In this document: positions 12,851-13,212 of the stretch, one piece after another
How positions within the stretch are numbered: the first letter of the stretch is position 1
Layout: every line of letters starts with the position of its first letter
From: Pseudomonadota bacterium
Lineage (GTDB): Bacteria; Pseudomonadota; Gammaproteobacteria; Xanthomonadales; Xanthomonadaceae
Reading direction: 5' to 3'
DNA length: 13,212 nucleotides
NCBI GenBank assembly: GCA_023425225.1
Contig: JAFADB010000103.1
Coordinates: 1 to 13,212, forward strand
The notes under the pieces: model-generated
Told to the model about the DNA's origin: nothing
Seen by the model: the letters and a program-made list of their open reading frames with translations, nothing else
Database searches by the model: none
Translations under genes and position numbers: made by a program

Positions 12851-13212
12851 TCAGCGATAACCGGCCGCCTGCAGCTCGAACAGCTCGGCGTAGCGGCCGC
12901 CTTCGGCCATCAATTGCTCGTGGGTGCCGCTGGCCTCGATGCGGCCATCGGCCAGCACCAGGATGCGGTCGGCCATGCGCACGCTGGAGAAGCGGTGCGA
13001 GATCAGCACCGCGGTGCGGTTGTCCGACAGCTCCTTGAAGCGCTGGAACACCTCGTATTCGGCGCGCGCGTCCAGTGCCGCGGTCGGCTCGTCGAGGATC
13101 ATCACCTGCGCGTCGCGCATGTAGGCGCGGGCGATCGCCAGCTTCTGCCACTGGCCGCCGGACAGGTCCACGCCGGTCTTGAAGCGGCGCCCGATCAGCT
13201 GTTCGTAGCCGT
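12851..13212 (-). CDS. ABC exporter-type ATP-binding protein/permease, C-terminal end (5' end outside window)
   Basis: The last 120 residues of an ABC transporter ATPase domain, cut by the window edge. The frame runs through GYEQLIGRRFKTGVDLSGGQ (Q-loop-to-signature region), the LSGGQ signature, Walker B with D-loop (VMILDEPTAALDA) and the H-loop (LISHRFSSVRMAD). It ends with the ILVLADGRIEASGTHEQLMA and RYAELFELQAAGY tail typical of exporters whose membrane and ATPase domains are fused. The exporter class is inferred from this tail; the substrate cannot be told. A GTG at 13171 is only an internal codon because the signature region continues upstream. No clear terminator follows before the fpr promoter; there is only a weak GC stem near 12775-12802. 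Confidence 0.9.
   Translation of the reverse strand, partial: GYEQLIGRRFKTGVDLSGGQWQKLAIARAYMRDAQVMILDEPTAALDARAEYEVFQRFKELSDNRTAVLISHRFSSVRMADRILVLADGRIEASGTHEQLMAEGGRYAELFELQAAGYR

Overview
The window is GC-rich chromosomal DNA from a gammaproteobacterium, most likely Xanthomonadaceae/Lysobacteraceae (Lysobacter, Luteimonas, Pseudoxanthomonas or Stenotrophomonas type). This is judged from protein style, the mix of GTG/TTG starts and a GGAGCGGC...GCCGCGAC-type extragenic repeat; no marker gene fixes the genus. There are no rRNA or tRNA genes, no CRISPR array, no insertion sequence and no phage gene. The content is mostly core and stress-related, with thirteen genes plus two partial ones at the edges.

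Layout. The left edge holds the 3' end of a Uup-like ABC-F ATPase (+). A repeat-filled convergent gap follows, then a minus-strand barnase-like RNase and its barstar-like inhibitor, joined by an ATGA overlap. A Mn-type superoxide dismutase (sodA, +) comes next with its own promoter, leader hairpin and a strong terminator. It converges on a minus-strand lipoprotein with an MliC-like part and a COG3650-like part. Divergent from that lipoprotein is a two-gene unit: a POT/PTR peptide transporter and a rhomboid protease. A 70-residue protein of unknown function (-) and a small GNAT-like acetyltransferase (+) then diverge from a 213-bp intergenic region. After that come a DUF3298-type lipoprotein and cyclopropane-fatty-acyl-phospholipid synthase as a likely operon (+). 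A 565-bp non-coding stretch with DnaA-box-like sequences follows. Next are a periplasmic M3 peptidyl-dipeptidase (dcp, -, TTG start, clear terminator), a small SpoIIAA/STAS-like protein (+), ferredoxin--NADP+ reductase (fpr, -) and the 3' end of an ABC exporter-type ATPase (-) at the right edge.

How the genes fit together. Several act in envelope maintenance or stress: SodA, cyclopropane fatty acids, Fpr, the lipoproteins, and peptide turnover by Dcp with POT uptake. The RNase/barstar pair is a classic toxic enzyme plus intracellular inhibitor.

The most interesting signals are regulatory. (1) The 70-residue gene has a nearly consensus sigma-54 promoter (GG-N10-GC spacing), and directly upstream of it six TTCCG/CGGAA half-sites form three inverted repeats within 68 bp. 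(2) A perfect 19-bp palindrome of Fur-box type overlaps the fpr promoter. (3) The gap after cfa holds a perfect DnaA box, a one-mismatch inverted copy and a 17-bp palindrome. I see no wholly new multi-gene system; the sigma-54 region with its unknown small protein is the best candidate for something undescribed.
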